This document shows, one piece after another, positions 1-10,704 of a stretch of DNA of 64,000 nt. Where the stretch lies: positions 1 through 64,000 of the forward strand of contig JACKLE010000001.1 in assembly GCA_024236075.1 (NCBI GenBank), in the 5' to 3' direction. The stretch is from Alphaproteobacteria bacterium. Its GTDB lineage: Bacteria > Pseudomonadota > Alphaproteobacteria > JACAEB01. Below the pieces are notes generated by a model. That model did no database searches. It was not told where the DNA came from and was given only the letters and a program-made list of their open reading frames with translations. Every line of letters begins with the position of its first letter. Within the stretch, counting starts at the first letter, position 1. The position numbers were made by a program, and so were the translations under genes.

Positions 1-713
1 GGCCGGACGCGCTCAACGCGCTCTCGGGCGAACTGATCGGCGAGCTCAACGCCGCGCTCGACGAGGCCGAGGCCGATGACGGGACGGGCTGCATCCTCGT
101 CACCGGGTCGCAGAAGGCCTTCGCGGCGGGCGCCGACATCAAGGAGATGGCGCCGAAAAGCTATATGGACGTCTTCAAGACGAATTTCCTCGCCGACTGG
201 GAGCGCATCGCGCGCTGCCGCAAGCCCACCCTCGCCGCGGTCGCGGGCTATGCGCTGGGCGGGGGCTGCGAACTCGCCATGATGTGCGACTTCATCCTCG
301 CCGCCGACAATGCGCGCTTCGGCCAGCCGGAGATCACGCTCGGCGTCATTCCGGGCGCGGGCGGTACGCAGCGCCTCACGCGCTTCGCCGGCAAGTCGAA
401 GGCCATGGAGATGATCCTCACCGGCCGCATGATGAACGCCGACGAGGCCGAGCGCTGCGGCCTCGTGAGCCGCGTCGTGCCCCTCGACGATCTGCGCGAG
501 GAGGCGCTCAAGGTCGCGCGCAAGATCGCCTCCCTCTCGCTTCCCGCGGTGATGATGGCCAAGGAGGCCGTGAACCGCGCCTACGAGACGACGCTCGCCG
601 AGGGCACGCGCTTCGAGCGGCGCGTCTTCCACTCCATGTTCGATCTCGAGGACAAGATGGAGGGCATGGCGGCCTTCGTGGAGAAGCGAACGCCCCATTT
701 CAAGAACAAATAG
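1..713 (+). CDS. enoyl-CoA hydratase, 3' part (5' end outside window)
   Basis: The frame is open from the first bases to the TAG at 711-713. The protein is a crotonase-fold enoyl-CoA hydratase, which adds water to trans-2-enoyl-CoA in beta-oxidation. The sequence shows AGADIKEM, the GYALGGGCELAMMCDF oxyanion-hole region, and PEITLGVIPGAGGTQRL, whose glutamates fit the two catalytic Glu positions of the family. Only about the first 20-25 residues are missing judging by usual length (~258 aa). An enoyl-CoA hydratase just ahead of rpsT and dnaA is a common arrangement in Hyphomicrobiales. The exact acyl-chain preference cannot be read from the sequence. Confidence 0.93.
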   Translation, partial: PDALNALSGELIGELNAALDEAEADDGTGCILVTGSQKAFAAGADIKEMAPKSYMDVFKTNFLADWERIARCRKPTLAAVAGYALGGGCELAMMCDFILAADNARFGQPEITLGVIPGAGGTQRLTRFAGKSKAMEMILTGRMMNADEAERCGLVSRVVPLDDLREEALKVARKIASLSLPAVMMAKEAVNRAYETTLAEGTRFERRVFHSMFDLEDKMEGMAAFVEKRTPHFKNK

Positions 714-833
714 CAGGCCCCTCGAGGGCGCTTCGGGCGCCGTTGACGCCACGAGGGTCGAGGTCTATACCTGCATCCCCTCCGCCCTGGCCCAGGGCCG
801 GCGGCGGGCGAGCAAGAGGGTTTGCGATAGGTC

Positions 834-1100
834 ATGGCGAATACGCGTTCCGCAAAGAAAATGATCCGCAAGATCGAGCGGCGCACGGCCGTCAATCGCG
901 ACCGGCGTTCTCGTATGCGGAGCTTCGTGCGCAAGGTGGAAGAAGCCATCGCGCGCGGCGACAAGGCGGGCGCGACCGAAGCGTTTCGTCAGGCCGAGCC
1001 GGAGCTGGCGCGGGCCGCGTCGAAGGGCGTCGTCCATCAGCGCCTCGCCTCGCGCAAAGTGTCGCGCCTCGCCCAGCGCATCAAGGCTCTCGGCGCCTGA
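834..1100 (+). CDS. rpsT: 30S ribosomal protein S20
   Basis: An 88-residue, very basic protein starting MANTRSAKKMIRKIERR and ending in a basic helix (RLASRKVSRLAQRIKAL), the full expected length and pattern of ribosomal protein S20. S20 binds 16S rRNA in the 30S subunit body and helps early assembly. It lies 120 bp after the enoyl-CoA hydratase and is followed by a 498-bp gene-free stretch before the rhodanese gene, so it is probably transcribed on its own or with the upstream gene. Confidence 0.97.
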   Translation: MANTRSAKKMIRKIERRTAVNRDRRSRMRSFVRKVEEAIARGDKAGATEAFRQAEPELARAASKGVVHQRLASRKVSRLAQRIKALGA

Positions 1101-1320
1101 TTTCCGAGATAATCAGGCTACGTGCGATCGCGCGCGCCTTGGCGCGCTAGGTGCGCCCCCGAAGGTCAATGTTAAATTTTCCGACGTGCCCGGCAAACGC
1201 CTTGATAGGCGCACACGGTGCATGATATGAACCCAAACAGGTCGGGCGGGGCGCCATGCCCCGATGCTCTAAAGTCCAGTTGCGTGCTCGGTTTTTTGCG
1301 ATTGCATCGTGCTCGGACGG

Positions 1321-1329
1321 TTACCCACA
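1321..1329 (+). promoter_or_regulatory. possible DnaA box
   Basis: TTACCCACA differs by one base from the DnaA box consensus TTATCCACA. It lies in the gene-free stretch ahead of the rhodanese-dnaA genes, where it could serve dnaA autoregulation. A single near-match may be chance. Confidence 0.3.
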
Positions 1330-1485
1330 ATTTAGGCCCTCGGACGCGAATCAGTCGTTGCCATCGGAAGGCCGAATAGGTATCCTGAACAAACGATGAC
1401 AGAGCGCTTTCGGCAAGTGATTGGGTACTCAGGTATCGTTGTCGAAGTGATGAGATGCTTCCAGTCGGCCGGCTTGCGCGGTCTC

Positions 1486-1513
1486 TTGTAAGTAAGTCGG
1501 TTTCGAATACTTA
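1486..1513 (+). promoter_or_regulatory. possible sigma-70-type promoter for the rhodanese-dnaA segment
   Basis: TTGTAA at 1486-1491 and TACTTA at 1508-1513 are separated by 16 bp in a locally AT-rich patch, about 85 bp before the rhodanese start. The match is moderate and judged by eye only. Confidence 0.3.
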
Positions 1514-1598
1514 AAATCGAAAAACGTGTTGAGCGGGTAATCTGGGCTTGTCCCGGGTGCGGTGATTTTTCGCCTTCGCGGGCGGGGGGTAAGACGAA

Positions 1599-2075
1599 AT
1601 GGCTTCGAAAGAAACTAGGGAAGGCGGTGCGCCGCCTTCCGGGGCAGGAACTTTCTCCGGCGACATCGCGCCCTCCGACGCCTGGGCGCTTCTGGAGAGC
1701 GACCAGCGCGCGGTGCTCGTCGACGTGCGGACCGATGCGGAATGGCGGTTCGTCGGCGTGCCCGATCTGAGCTCCCTGGGCAAGGAGCCGCTGCTCGTCG
1801 AATGGCAGACCTATCCCGGCGGCAGCCAGAACCCCGGCTTCATCTCCCAGCTCAAGAGCGCTCTTGCGGAGAGCGGCGCCGCTTCGTCCGTACCGGTCAT
1901 ATTCATTTGCCGGTCGGGAGGGCGCTCGACGGCGGCCGCCCGTGCCGCCGCCGCCGAAGGGCTCGGGCCGACGCTCAACCTCGCGGGTGGGTTCGAAGGC
2001 GATTGCGACGACGACCACCACAGAGGAACCGTTGGTGGCTGGAAGGCGGCGGGCCTTCCGTGGGTACAGTCATAG
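1599..2075 (+). CDS. rhodanese-like domain protein
   Basis: A 158-aa single-domain rhodanese homologue. The CH2A-type region VDVRTDAEWRFVGVPD (about residues 41-56) and the active-site loop CRSGGRS with Cys104 are intact. This supports sulfurtransferase activity (persulfide on Cys104), although donor and acceptor are unknown. The C-terminal NLAGGFEGD...GGWKAAGLPW is typical of bacterial single-domain rhodaneses. It ends 100 bp upstream of dnaA on the same strand, so the two may be co-transcribed. No signal peptide is seen, so it is likely cytoplasmic. Confidence 0.9.
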   Translation: MASKETREGGAPPSGAGTFSGDIAPSDAWALLESDQRAVLVDVRTDAEWRFVGVPDLSSLGKEPLLVEWQTYPGGSQNPGFISQLKSALAESGAASSVPVIFICRSGGRSTAAARAAAAEGLGPTLNLAGGFEGDCDDDHHRGTVGGWKAAGLPWVQS

Positions 2076-2175
2076 AAATTCGGCCGGGCCTGACATTTGT
2101 TCCGTAGGCGTTCGAATTCCGAGAGACCGGGCTTGCGTCCCGGCGCAGCATTCAATTTGACAGGGTGGTGGAACA

Positions 2176-3699
2176 ATGAACGACAACGAAGACGGGCATC
2201 CCCAGCAGTGGCACGCCACGGGAATCGCGGGCGAGGCGCGCATGCCGGCGGATTGCTCTCATGCACCCTCCCGGCTCGAGGGCGGCAAGGACCCGAAGGA
2301 GCCCGCACTCGACCTCGAGACCGGCCAGCGGAGCTGGGACGCCGTGTGCGAGAAGCTCCGCGCCATGCTGGGCAGGGGGCCTTACGCGAGCTGGTGCCAG
2401 GACCTGCGCTTCGTCGAGCTCTCGGGCGGCCAGCTCGTGCTCGCGGCGCCCGGGCGCTATGCCGGCCGCCATGTGGAGTCGAGCTACGGGCCCGAGATCC
2501 TGCGGCTCTGGGTGCAGCGGCACCCCGAGACGCGGCGCATCAGGATCATCTCCGTGCCGCGGCCGGCGCCGGCCGCGGAAGCGGCAGCCGCGCCTCCCCC
2601 GCCTCCGCCCGCATCGGGCGACGCACGGCCCTCGAGCGAGACCGTCGGCGTCCCGCTCGATCCGGCGCTCACCTTCGCGCGCTTCGTCGTCGGCCCGTCG
2701 AACGAGGCGGCCTATCTTGCCGCGCGCAGCCTCGCCGAGGAGAGCGACACCGGGCGGGGCCCGCTCGTCATCTACGGTCCGTCCGGCTTCGGCAAGACCC
2801 ATCTCGCGCTCGCGATCGGCAACGAGGTCCGCGCGCGCCGGCCCGGGCTCGACGTCGTCTATCTGCCGGTCGAGCACTTCGTGAGCCGCTTCGGCGCCGC
2901 GGCCGCGGAAGCCAAGCGCATGCACCACTCCGAGCGGCTCTCGGCCCTGAAGGCCCGCCTGCGCGCCGCCGACCTGCTCATCATCGACGATTTTCACGAG
3001 GCGGAAAATCGCGAAAAGAGCCAGGCCGAGCTCTTCGAGACGGTCCGCGAGGTCATCGATCGGGGCGGGCGCGTCGTCATCGTGGCGAACCGTCCTCCGC
3101 TCGAGCTCGCCGGCATCGAACAGAAGCTTCGGGCCCGTCTCGTCGAGCGGCTGGCGATCGACGTCCAGCCGGCCGACTACGAGCTGCGGCTCAGGGTCCT
3201 CAAATTTCTCGCCGGCGAGCACAAGGAGCGCTGCGGCAAGGACATTCCGAGCGACGTGCTCGAGCTCCTCGCCCAGCGGATCGTGTCGACCATTCGCGAG
3301 CTGAAGGGGGCGTTCAACCGGCTCGAGTTCTTTTCTATCAACCTGCAACGGGAGATTTCCATGACGTCGGTCGTTCATGTGCTCGCAGACATGCTTCGCG
3401 GGTCGGAGCGTCGCCTGACGGTCGACCTCATTCAGCGCAACACGGCCGAATATTTCGGGGTCACCGTCGCCGACATCGTGGGAAAGGAGCGCACACGGAA
3501 CATCGTCCAGGCGCGCCACGTTGCCATGTACCTCTCGCGCACCCTCGTGCACCGCTCCTATCCCGACCTCGGTAATCGCTTTGGCGGGAAGGATCACACC
3601 AGCGTGCTGTTCGGGGTGCGGAAGATCCGAGGGCTCATCGAGACGGACCGCTCCGTGCGCGAGGCGGTCGAGACGCTGACCCAGCGCCTCGTCCACTAG
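2176..3699 (+). CDS. dnaA: chromosomal replication initiator DnaA (divergent)
   Basis: This 507-aa AAA+ initiator binds and opens oriC. The N-terminal domain I lies about residues 50-125 and is followed by a Pro/Ala-rich linker. Walker A is GPSGFGKTH at 201-209 and Walker B is LLIIDD around 267-272. Domain IV holds the DNA-binding signature HVAMYLSR...GNRFGGKDHTSVLFGVRKI near the C-terminus. Several normally rigid motifs differ: sensor 1 reads VANRPP instead of the usual SDRPP, and box VII reads KLRARLVERL rather than RLRSRFEWGL. The arginine-finger position (R321) is kept. Domains I and IV exclude the short paralogue HdaA. The ATG is preceded by GGTGG. Confidence 0.95.
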   Translation: MNDNEDGHPQQWHATGIAGEARMPADCSHAPSRLEGGKDPKEPALDLETGQRSWDAVCEKLRAMLGRGPYASWCQDLRFVELSGGQLVLAAPGRYAGRHVESSYGPEILRLWVQRHPETRRIRIISVPRPAPAAEAAAAPPPPPPASGDARPSSETVGVPLDPALTFARFVVGPSNEAAYLAARSLAEESDTGRGPLVIYGPSGFGKTHLALAIGNEVRARRPGLDVVYLPVEHFVSRFGAAAAEAKRMHHSERLSALKARLRAADLLIIDDFHEAENREKSQAELFETVREVIDRGGRVVIVANRPPLELAGIEQKLRARLVERLAIDVQPADYELRLRVLKFLAGEHKERCGKDIPSDVLELLAQRIVSTIRELKGAFNRLEFFSINLQREISMTSVVHVLADMLRGSERRLTVDLIQRNTAEYFGVTVADIVGKERTRNIVQARHVAMYLSRTLVHRSYPDLGNRFGGKDHTSVLFGVRKIRGLIETDRSVREAVETLTQRLVH

Positions 3700-4210
3700 G
3701 CCGGAAGGAACCGCTCTACATCGTCGAATGGAGAGCGGTTTCTCGCGACCCGGCGGAGCCGGTCCGGTTCCGCCGCGTCCCAAATTGTCCAGGGCGAGCC
3801 GCGAGCGGACCGGCGCGCGACGGCCGGCCCATGGCGCGGCCCGGGACAGCCGCCGTTGGACGGGCCCGGGACCCGTCGTGCAAACCCCGTCGCGGGGACG
3901 CGGGACGTGTTGAGGGCCCCACCGGCTCTGCTATACTTTTTTGCTGGATTCGCGCCGGCGGGCCGTCATGTTCGGCGTGCGGCGATTCTCGGTTCGCGAG
4001 ACGGCCTTCCAAGCGCCGGGGACCGCTCGGACCGGCCCCGAGGCGGGCGCTCGGCTGGCTTTCCCGAACCGCTCGGGCGGCCGGGGCAACGGGCGCCGCC
4101 GTCCGGCGTCCGGACGCCTCAGGCCCTCGTGCGGACCGGCAGGGAATATAGGCAGTTGCGGCGGCGCCCGACATGCGGCGCCGCGGCCATCTTGGAGCGG
4201 CGTGAGGACG
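3700..4210. other. dnaA-dnaN intergenic stretch
   Basis: A 511-bp gap with no convincing gene. Frames open through it only as extensions of neighbouring ORFs with Arg/Pro/Gly-rich, uninformative translation. The one recognisable element is the promoter at 3910-3937 reading toward dnaN. Confidence 0.5.
3910..3937 (+). promoter_or_regulatory. putative dnaN promoter
   Basis: TTGAGG at 3910-3915, a 16-bp spacer, then TATACT at 3932-3937 followed by a T-run. This is the best sigma-70-like signal in the dnaA-dnaN gap and suggests dnaN-recF can be transcribed independently of dnaA. It would give a leader of roughly 270 nt. Confidence 0.55.
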
Positions 4211-5329
4211 ATGAAATTCAAGATCGAGCGTGCCACGCTTTTGCGGTCCTTGTCGCATGTGCAGGGGATCGTGGAGCGTCGCAACACCATTCCCATCCTC
4301 TCCAACGTGCTTCTCGAGGCGCGCCAGGGACGGGTGCGCCTCTCGGCCACGGATCTCGATCTGGAAATCGTCGAGCTGGTGAAGGCCGACGTCTTTCAGG
4401 AGGGCGGCACGACGGCGCCCGCGCATACGCTTCACGACATCGTCCGCAAGCTGCCGGACGGCGCGGAGGTCGAGCTCACCCTCGACGCCGCGGAGGGCCG
4501 CCTCACGGTGCGCGCCGGCCTCGCGCGCTTCCAGCTCGCCTGCCTGCCGCGCGAGGATTTTCCCGCCATGACGGCGGGCGACCTGCCGAACCGCTTCGCG
4601 CTCGGGCCCGGCGAGCTCAAGCGCATGATCGACAAGACGCGCTTCGCGATTTCGTCCGAGGACACGCGCTATTATCTCAACGGCATCTATCTGCATGTCG
4701 CCGAAGGCGACGGCGAGGCCCGTCTCAGGGCGGTCGCGACCGACGGCCATCGCCTGGCGCGCTACGAGATCGCCGCGCCCGCGGGCGCGCAGGGCATGCC
4801 CGGCGTCATCGTGCCGCGCAAGGTGGTGGGCGAGATCCGCAAGCTCGCGGACGAGGCCGAGGGCGCGATCGAGGTCGGCGTATCGGACGCGAAGATTCGC
4901 TTCGCCTTCGACGACATCGTGCTCACCTCGAAGCTGATCGACGGCACGTTCCCCGACTATGCGCGCGTCATTCCGGCGGGCAACGACCGCGAGCTTCACG
5001 TGCCCGCGCATGAGCTCGCCCAGGCCGTCGACCGCGTCGCGACGGTCTCCAGCGAACGCTCGAGGGCCGTGAAGCTCTCGCTCGAGGAGGACCGCTTGAC
5101 GCTGTCCGTCACGGCGCCGGAAAGCGGCAGCGCGACGGAGGAGCTCGAGGTCGGCTACCGCGCGCCGGCGCTTCAGATCGGCTTCAACGCCCGCTACCTG
5201 CTCGACATCCTGACCCAGATCGAGGGCGACAAGGGCCTCCTGCTGCTCGCCGATGCCGGCTCTCCGACGATCGTGCGCGACGAGGAGGACGACGGCGCCC
5301 TCTATGTCCTGATGCCGATGCGCGTATGA
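4211..5329 (+). CDS. dnaN: DNA polymerase III subunit beta (sliding clamp)
   Basis: A 372-aa protein beginning MKFKIERATLLRSLSHVQGI and ending YVLMPMRV, the classical start and end of the beta clamp. It encircles DNA and tethers polymerase III. The start at 4211 is preferred over upstream in-frame Met codons because it gives the family's normal length and has GAGG just upstream. Conserved blocks include NTIPILSNVLLEA, ATDGHRLA and FNARYLLDIL. recF follows about 40 bp downstream on the same strand. Confidence 0.97.
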   Translation: MKFKIERATLLRSLSHVQGIVERRNTIPILSNVLLEARQGRVRLSATDLDLEIVELVKADVFQEGGTTAPAHTLHDIVRKLPDGAEVELTLDAAEGRLTVRAGLARFQLACLPREDFPAMTAGDLPNRFALGPGELKRMIDKTRFAISSEDTRYYLNGIYLHVAEGDGEARLRAVATDGHRLARYEIAAPAGAQGMPGVIVPRKVVGEIRKLADEAEGAIEVGVSDAKIRFAFDDIVLTSKLIDGTFPDYARVIPAGNDRELHVPAHELAQAVDRVATVSSERSRAVKLSLEEDRLTLSVTAPESGSATEELEVGYRAPALQIGFNARYLLDILTQIEGDKGLLLLADAGSPTIVRDEEDDGALYVLMPMRV

Positions 5330-5369
5330 CGAGCACGGAACATCTGGCCGGCACGTCTGCCGTTTGCAT

Positions 5370-6581
5370 ATGGGACCTGCTTTCGTGACGAGCCTTGAAG
5401 AGGTTGCGGCGATCCGTGCGCGGTGCGTCGTCGAGGCGCCTGCGGCGCCTCGCCCCGCCGCCCATGCCGTCACGCGCCTCCAGCTCACGCGCTTCCGCAG
5501 CTATGAGCGTCTCGACCTCGGCGTGGATGCGCGCCCCGTCGTTCTCGTCGGGGCCAACGGCGCGGGCAAGACGAATATTCTCGAGGCCTTGTCCTGGCTT
5601 CAGCCCGGGCGGGGCCTGCGCGGAGCGACGCTCGCCGATGCGGAGCGGCGCGCGCCGAGCCCGGCGCCTCTCGCCCAGGGCTGGGCCGTCGCGGCGCAGG
5701 CGACGGGGCCGGACGGCGCGGTGCGCCTGGGCTCGGGACTCGACGCCGCGACGGGGCGCCGCGCCGTGCGCATCGACGGCGAGGTCGCCGGCCCGATGGC
5801 GCTGTCGCGCCATATGCGCCTCGCCTGGCTCACGCCTGCCATGGACCGCCTCTTTCTCGAGGGGCCGGGCGGGCGGCGCGAGTTTCTCGACCGCCTCACG
5901 ATCGCCCTCGAGCCGGACCATGCCGTCCGGCTCGCCGCCTATGAAAAGGCGATGCGCGAGCGCCGCGCGCTGCTCGAGACCGGCGCGCCCGACGGGGACT
6001 GGCTCGCCGCCGCCGAGGCGCGCATGGCGCAGGACGGCGTCGCCGTGACGCTTGCGCGGCTGCGCACGGTCGCCGCGCTCGACGGAGCCTCCCGCGACCG
6101 GGCCTTCCCGCACGGCTTTCCGAGCGCGGAGCTTTGCCTCGTCGGCGGGTTAGAGGCGCGCCTCGCGCAGGAGGACCCCTCGGAGGTCGAGGGCGAGTTC
6201 CGCTCCCGCCTCGCCGCCTCCCGCGCGCGCGACGCGGCCGCCGGACGCACGCTCGAGGGCCCGCACCGCTCGGATCTCCGCGTCACGCACGCCGAGAAGG
6301 CGATGCCGGCCGGCGAGGCCTCGACGGGCGAGCAGAAGGCGCTGCTCGTCGGCCTTGTCCTCGCCTTCGCGCGGCTCGGCCGGACGATGCCGGTGATGCT
6401 GCTCGACGAGGCCGCGGCCCATCTCGACCCGCAGCGACGCCGGGCGCTCTGCGAGGCGATCCTCGCGCTCGGCATGCAGGCCTGGCTCACCGGCACGGAC
6501 GCCGCGCTCTTCTCCGCCTTCGAGGGGCGCGCGCAGCTCTTCACGGTCGAGGACGGAGCGCTCGCGCCCCGCGCGGCCTGA
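5370..6581 (+). CDS. recF: DNA replication/repair protein RecF
   Basis: RecF is an SMC/ABC-type ATPase that helps load RecA at gaps. Visible motifs are RLQLTRFRSYERLDL, Walker A GANGAGKTN, the ABC signature STGEQKALLVGLVLA and Walker B MPVMLLDEAAAHLD. The core starts about 35 residues after the chosen ATG (403 aa in total), so the N-terminus is longer than usual. A TTG at 5364 and a GTG at 5385 are alternative starts. The order dnaA-dnaN-recF-gyrB is the ancestral replication cluster. Confidence 0.94.
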   Translation: MGPAFVTSLEEVAAIRARCVVEAPAAPRPAAHAVTRLQLTRFRSYERLDLGVDARPVVLVGANGAGKTNILEALSWLQPGRGLRGATLADAERRAPSPAPLAQGWAVAAQATGPDGAVRLGSGLDAATGRRAVRIDGEVAGPMALSRHMRLAWLTPAMDRLFLEGPGGRREFLDRLTIALEPDHAVRLAAYEKAMRERRALLETGAPDGDWLAAAEARMAQDGVAVTLARLRTVAALDGASRDRAFPHGFPSAELCLVGGLEARLAQEDPSEVEGEFRSRLAASRARDAAAGRTLEGPHRSDLRVTHAEKAMPAGEASTGEQKALLVGLVLAFARLGRTMPVMLLDEAAAHLDPQRRRALCEAILALGMQAWLTGTDAALFSAFEGRAQLFTVEDGALAPRAA

Positions 6582-6616
6582 CCATCGGTTCCAACGTCCC
6601 TGGAAAGCGGACCTAA

Positions 6617-9028
<2,412 letters not shown>

Positions 9029-9039
9029 GGAGCAATATT

Positions 9040-9798
9040 ATGCGGCTTCAGGGAAAGACGGCGCTCGTCACGGGATCGGGCAGCCGGGGCATAGGCAATG
9101 CCATCGTGCGCGGCTTCGCGCGCGAAGGCGCCGACGTCGTGCTCCAGGCCCACAGCCATCGCGACTTCGCGGACGAGACGGCTGCCGAGCTGCGCGCGGC
9201 GGGGCGCCGCGCCGAGGTCCTGGTCGCCGACTTCTCCGAGCCGGCGGGCGCCCGCGCGCTCGTGCGCGAGGCGATCTCGGCCATGGGCGGGATCGACATC
9301 CTCGTCAACAACGCGGCGACGATCACGCGCGGGCCCGTGCTCGAGATGAGCGACGAGACGCTCGCCCATATGCTCAACGTCAATGTGCGCGGCTATTTCG
9401 CCTGCGCCCAGGAGGCCGCGCTCGACATGGTCGCGCGGGGTGTCCGTGGGCGGATCATGATGGTCTCCTCGCCGCTCCAGGACGTCGTCATACCGGGCTT
9501 CGCGGGCTATGCGACGAGCAAGGGAGCCGTGCGCCAGCTCGCGAGGTCGCTCGCGCTGGAGCTCGCGCCGAAGGGCATCACGGTCAACGTGATCGCGCCG
9601 GGCACGACGCTCACGGATTTCAACCGGAAGATCTTCTCCGACGAGGCGAAGCGGCGCTCGCGCGAGGAGGCGATCCCGATGCAGCGGCTCGGCATGCCGG
9701 ACGATCTCGTCGGCGCGGCCGTCTTCCTCGCGAGCGAGGAGGCCGCCTATATGACGGGTGGCTGCCTCCTCGTCGACGGCGGACTGAGCCTCGCCTGA
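9040..9798 (+). CDS. SDR family NAD(P)-dependent oxidoreductase
   Basis: A 252-aa classical short-chain dehydrogenase/reductase. It has the Rossmann glycine motif TGSGSRGIG (11-19), NNAA (about 90-93), the catalytic Ser near 143 and YATSK with Tyr157 and Lys161, and the C-terminal MTGGCLLVDGGLS. The substrate cannot be told. It begins 11 bp after gyrB, with GGGAGCA upstream of the ATG, so it may be co-transcribed with gyrB. It converges on another SDR gene with only 4 bp between the two stop codons. Confidence 0.9.
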   Translation: MRLQGKTALVTGSGSRGIGNAIVRGFAREGADVVLQAHSHRDFADETAAELRAAGRRAEVLVADFSEPAGARALVREAISAMGGIDILVNNAATITRGPVLEMSDETLAHMLNVNVRGYFACAQEAALDMVARGVRGRIMMVSSPLQDVVIPGFAGYATSKGAVRQLARSLALELAPKGITVNVIAPGTTLTDFNRKIFSDEAKRRSREEAIPMQRLGMPDDLVGAAVFLASEEAAYMTGGCLLVDGGLSLA

Positions 9799-9802
9799 GA
9801 GC

Positions 9803-10642
9803 TCAGCCCTTCTTCACGGCCTTGAGGCGCTCCTCGCGGCCGTTGAATGCCTGGAGCTTTTCCGGCCAGTAGCGGCCCGCGATCATCCCTCCGTCGACGA
9901 CAAGGTCGTGCGCGTTGACGAAAAGGGAGTCGTCGCTCGCCAGAAAGAGCGCGGCGTTGGCGATGTCGCGCGGAAGCCCGGCCCGCGGAATGGGCTGCGC
10001 CTGCGAGAGGCCGGCGAGGATCACGTCCATCTGCGCCTTGGAGGCCGCGTGCCGGTCGCCCTCCTCGAGAAAGATCGGCGTGACGATTCCGCCCGGCGAG
10101 ATGGCGTTGACGCGGACATTGTCCATGCCGAGCTCGATGGCGATGGTTTTCGTCAGCATGATGACGGCCGCCTTCGCCGAGGTGTAGAGATGCGCGCTGA
10201 GGCCCGTGAGGTGCCCCGCGACCGAGGCGGTGTTGATGATGGAGCCGGACTTCTGCGCGCGCATGACGGGCGCCACGTACTTCATGCCGAGAAAGACGCT
10301 GCGCACGAGATTGGCGTAGCAGGCGTCGAAGCCCGCGGCGGTCAGCTGCTCGATGCCGCCGTCCTCGCTCGGCGCGCCGGCATTGTTGAAGAGGCAGTCG
10401 ATGCGGTCGAAGCGCTTCCTGGCCGTGTCGATGAGGGCCTCGATGTCGGCCTCCTTCTCGACGTCGCAGGGCACGAAGAGCGCCTCGCCCCCGAGCTCGC
10501 GCGCGAGCGCCTCGCCCTTGGCCCGCGTGCGGCCCGCCATGACGACGCGCGCGCCTTCCGCCGCGAAGAGGCGCGCCGTTTCCTCGCCGATTCCGCTCGT
10601 CGCGCCGGTGATGACCGCGACCTTGCCGTTGAGGCGTCCCAT
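9803..10642 (-). CDS. SDR family oxidoreductase
   Basis: A 279-aa SDR with the cofactor motif TGATSGIG, NNAG, and an active-site YTSAK in which Tyr and Lys are spaced normally. It continues past the usual SDR end with a ~25-residue tail (GRYWPEKLQAFNGREERLKAVKKG). The start at 10642 is chosen because GGGGAG lies just upstream and MGRLNGKVAVITG is the normal SDR beginning. It lies downstream of rmlD on the same strand, where rmlA is often found. Its reaction is unknown and there is no evidence that it acts in rhamnose synthesis. Confidence 0.88.
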   Translation of the reverse strand: MGRLNGKVAVITGATSGIGEETARLFAAEGARVVMAGRTRAKGEALARELGGEALFVPCDVEKEADIEALIDTARKRFDRIDCLFNNAGAPSEDGGIEQLTAAGFDACYANLVRSVFLGMKYVAPVMRAQKSGSIINTASVAGHLTGLSAHLYTSAKAAVIMLTKTIAIELGMDNVRVNAISPGGIVTPIFLEEGDRHAASKAQMDVILAGLSQAQPIPRAGLPRDIANAALFLASDDSLFVNAHDLVVDGGMIAGRYWPEKLQAFNGREERLKAVKKG

Positions 10643-10704
10643 CTGCTTCTCCCCTTGTCCGTGTGGTCCTCGCCGCACGGCCTATCGCGGCGGAGGGGAG
10701 TCTT

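Larger units (their letters stand above)
1101..1598. other. gene-free stretch upstream of the dnaA locus
   Basis: No convincing coding frame is visible in these 498 bp, which are less GC-rich than the surroundings. The stretch contains one near-consensus DnaA box (1321-1329) and a possible promoter (1486-1513). A single box is too few to call an origin of replication. In alphaproteobacteria oriC is often found near hemE rather than here. Confidence 0.5.

Noticed and set aside
1101..1598. Possible chromosomal origin of replication
   Set aside because: Only one near-match DnaA box and no cluster or clear unwinding element; insufficient to call oriC.
10642..10678. Upstream start for the minus-strand SDR gene
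   Set aside because: A clear GGGGAG lies just before the ATG at 10642 and the protein then begins exactly at the SDR fold.
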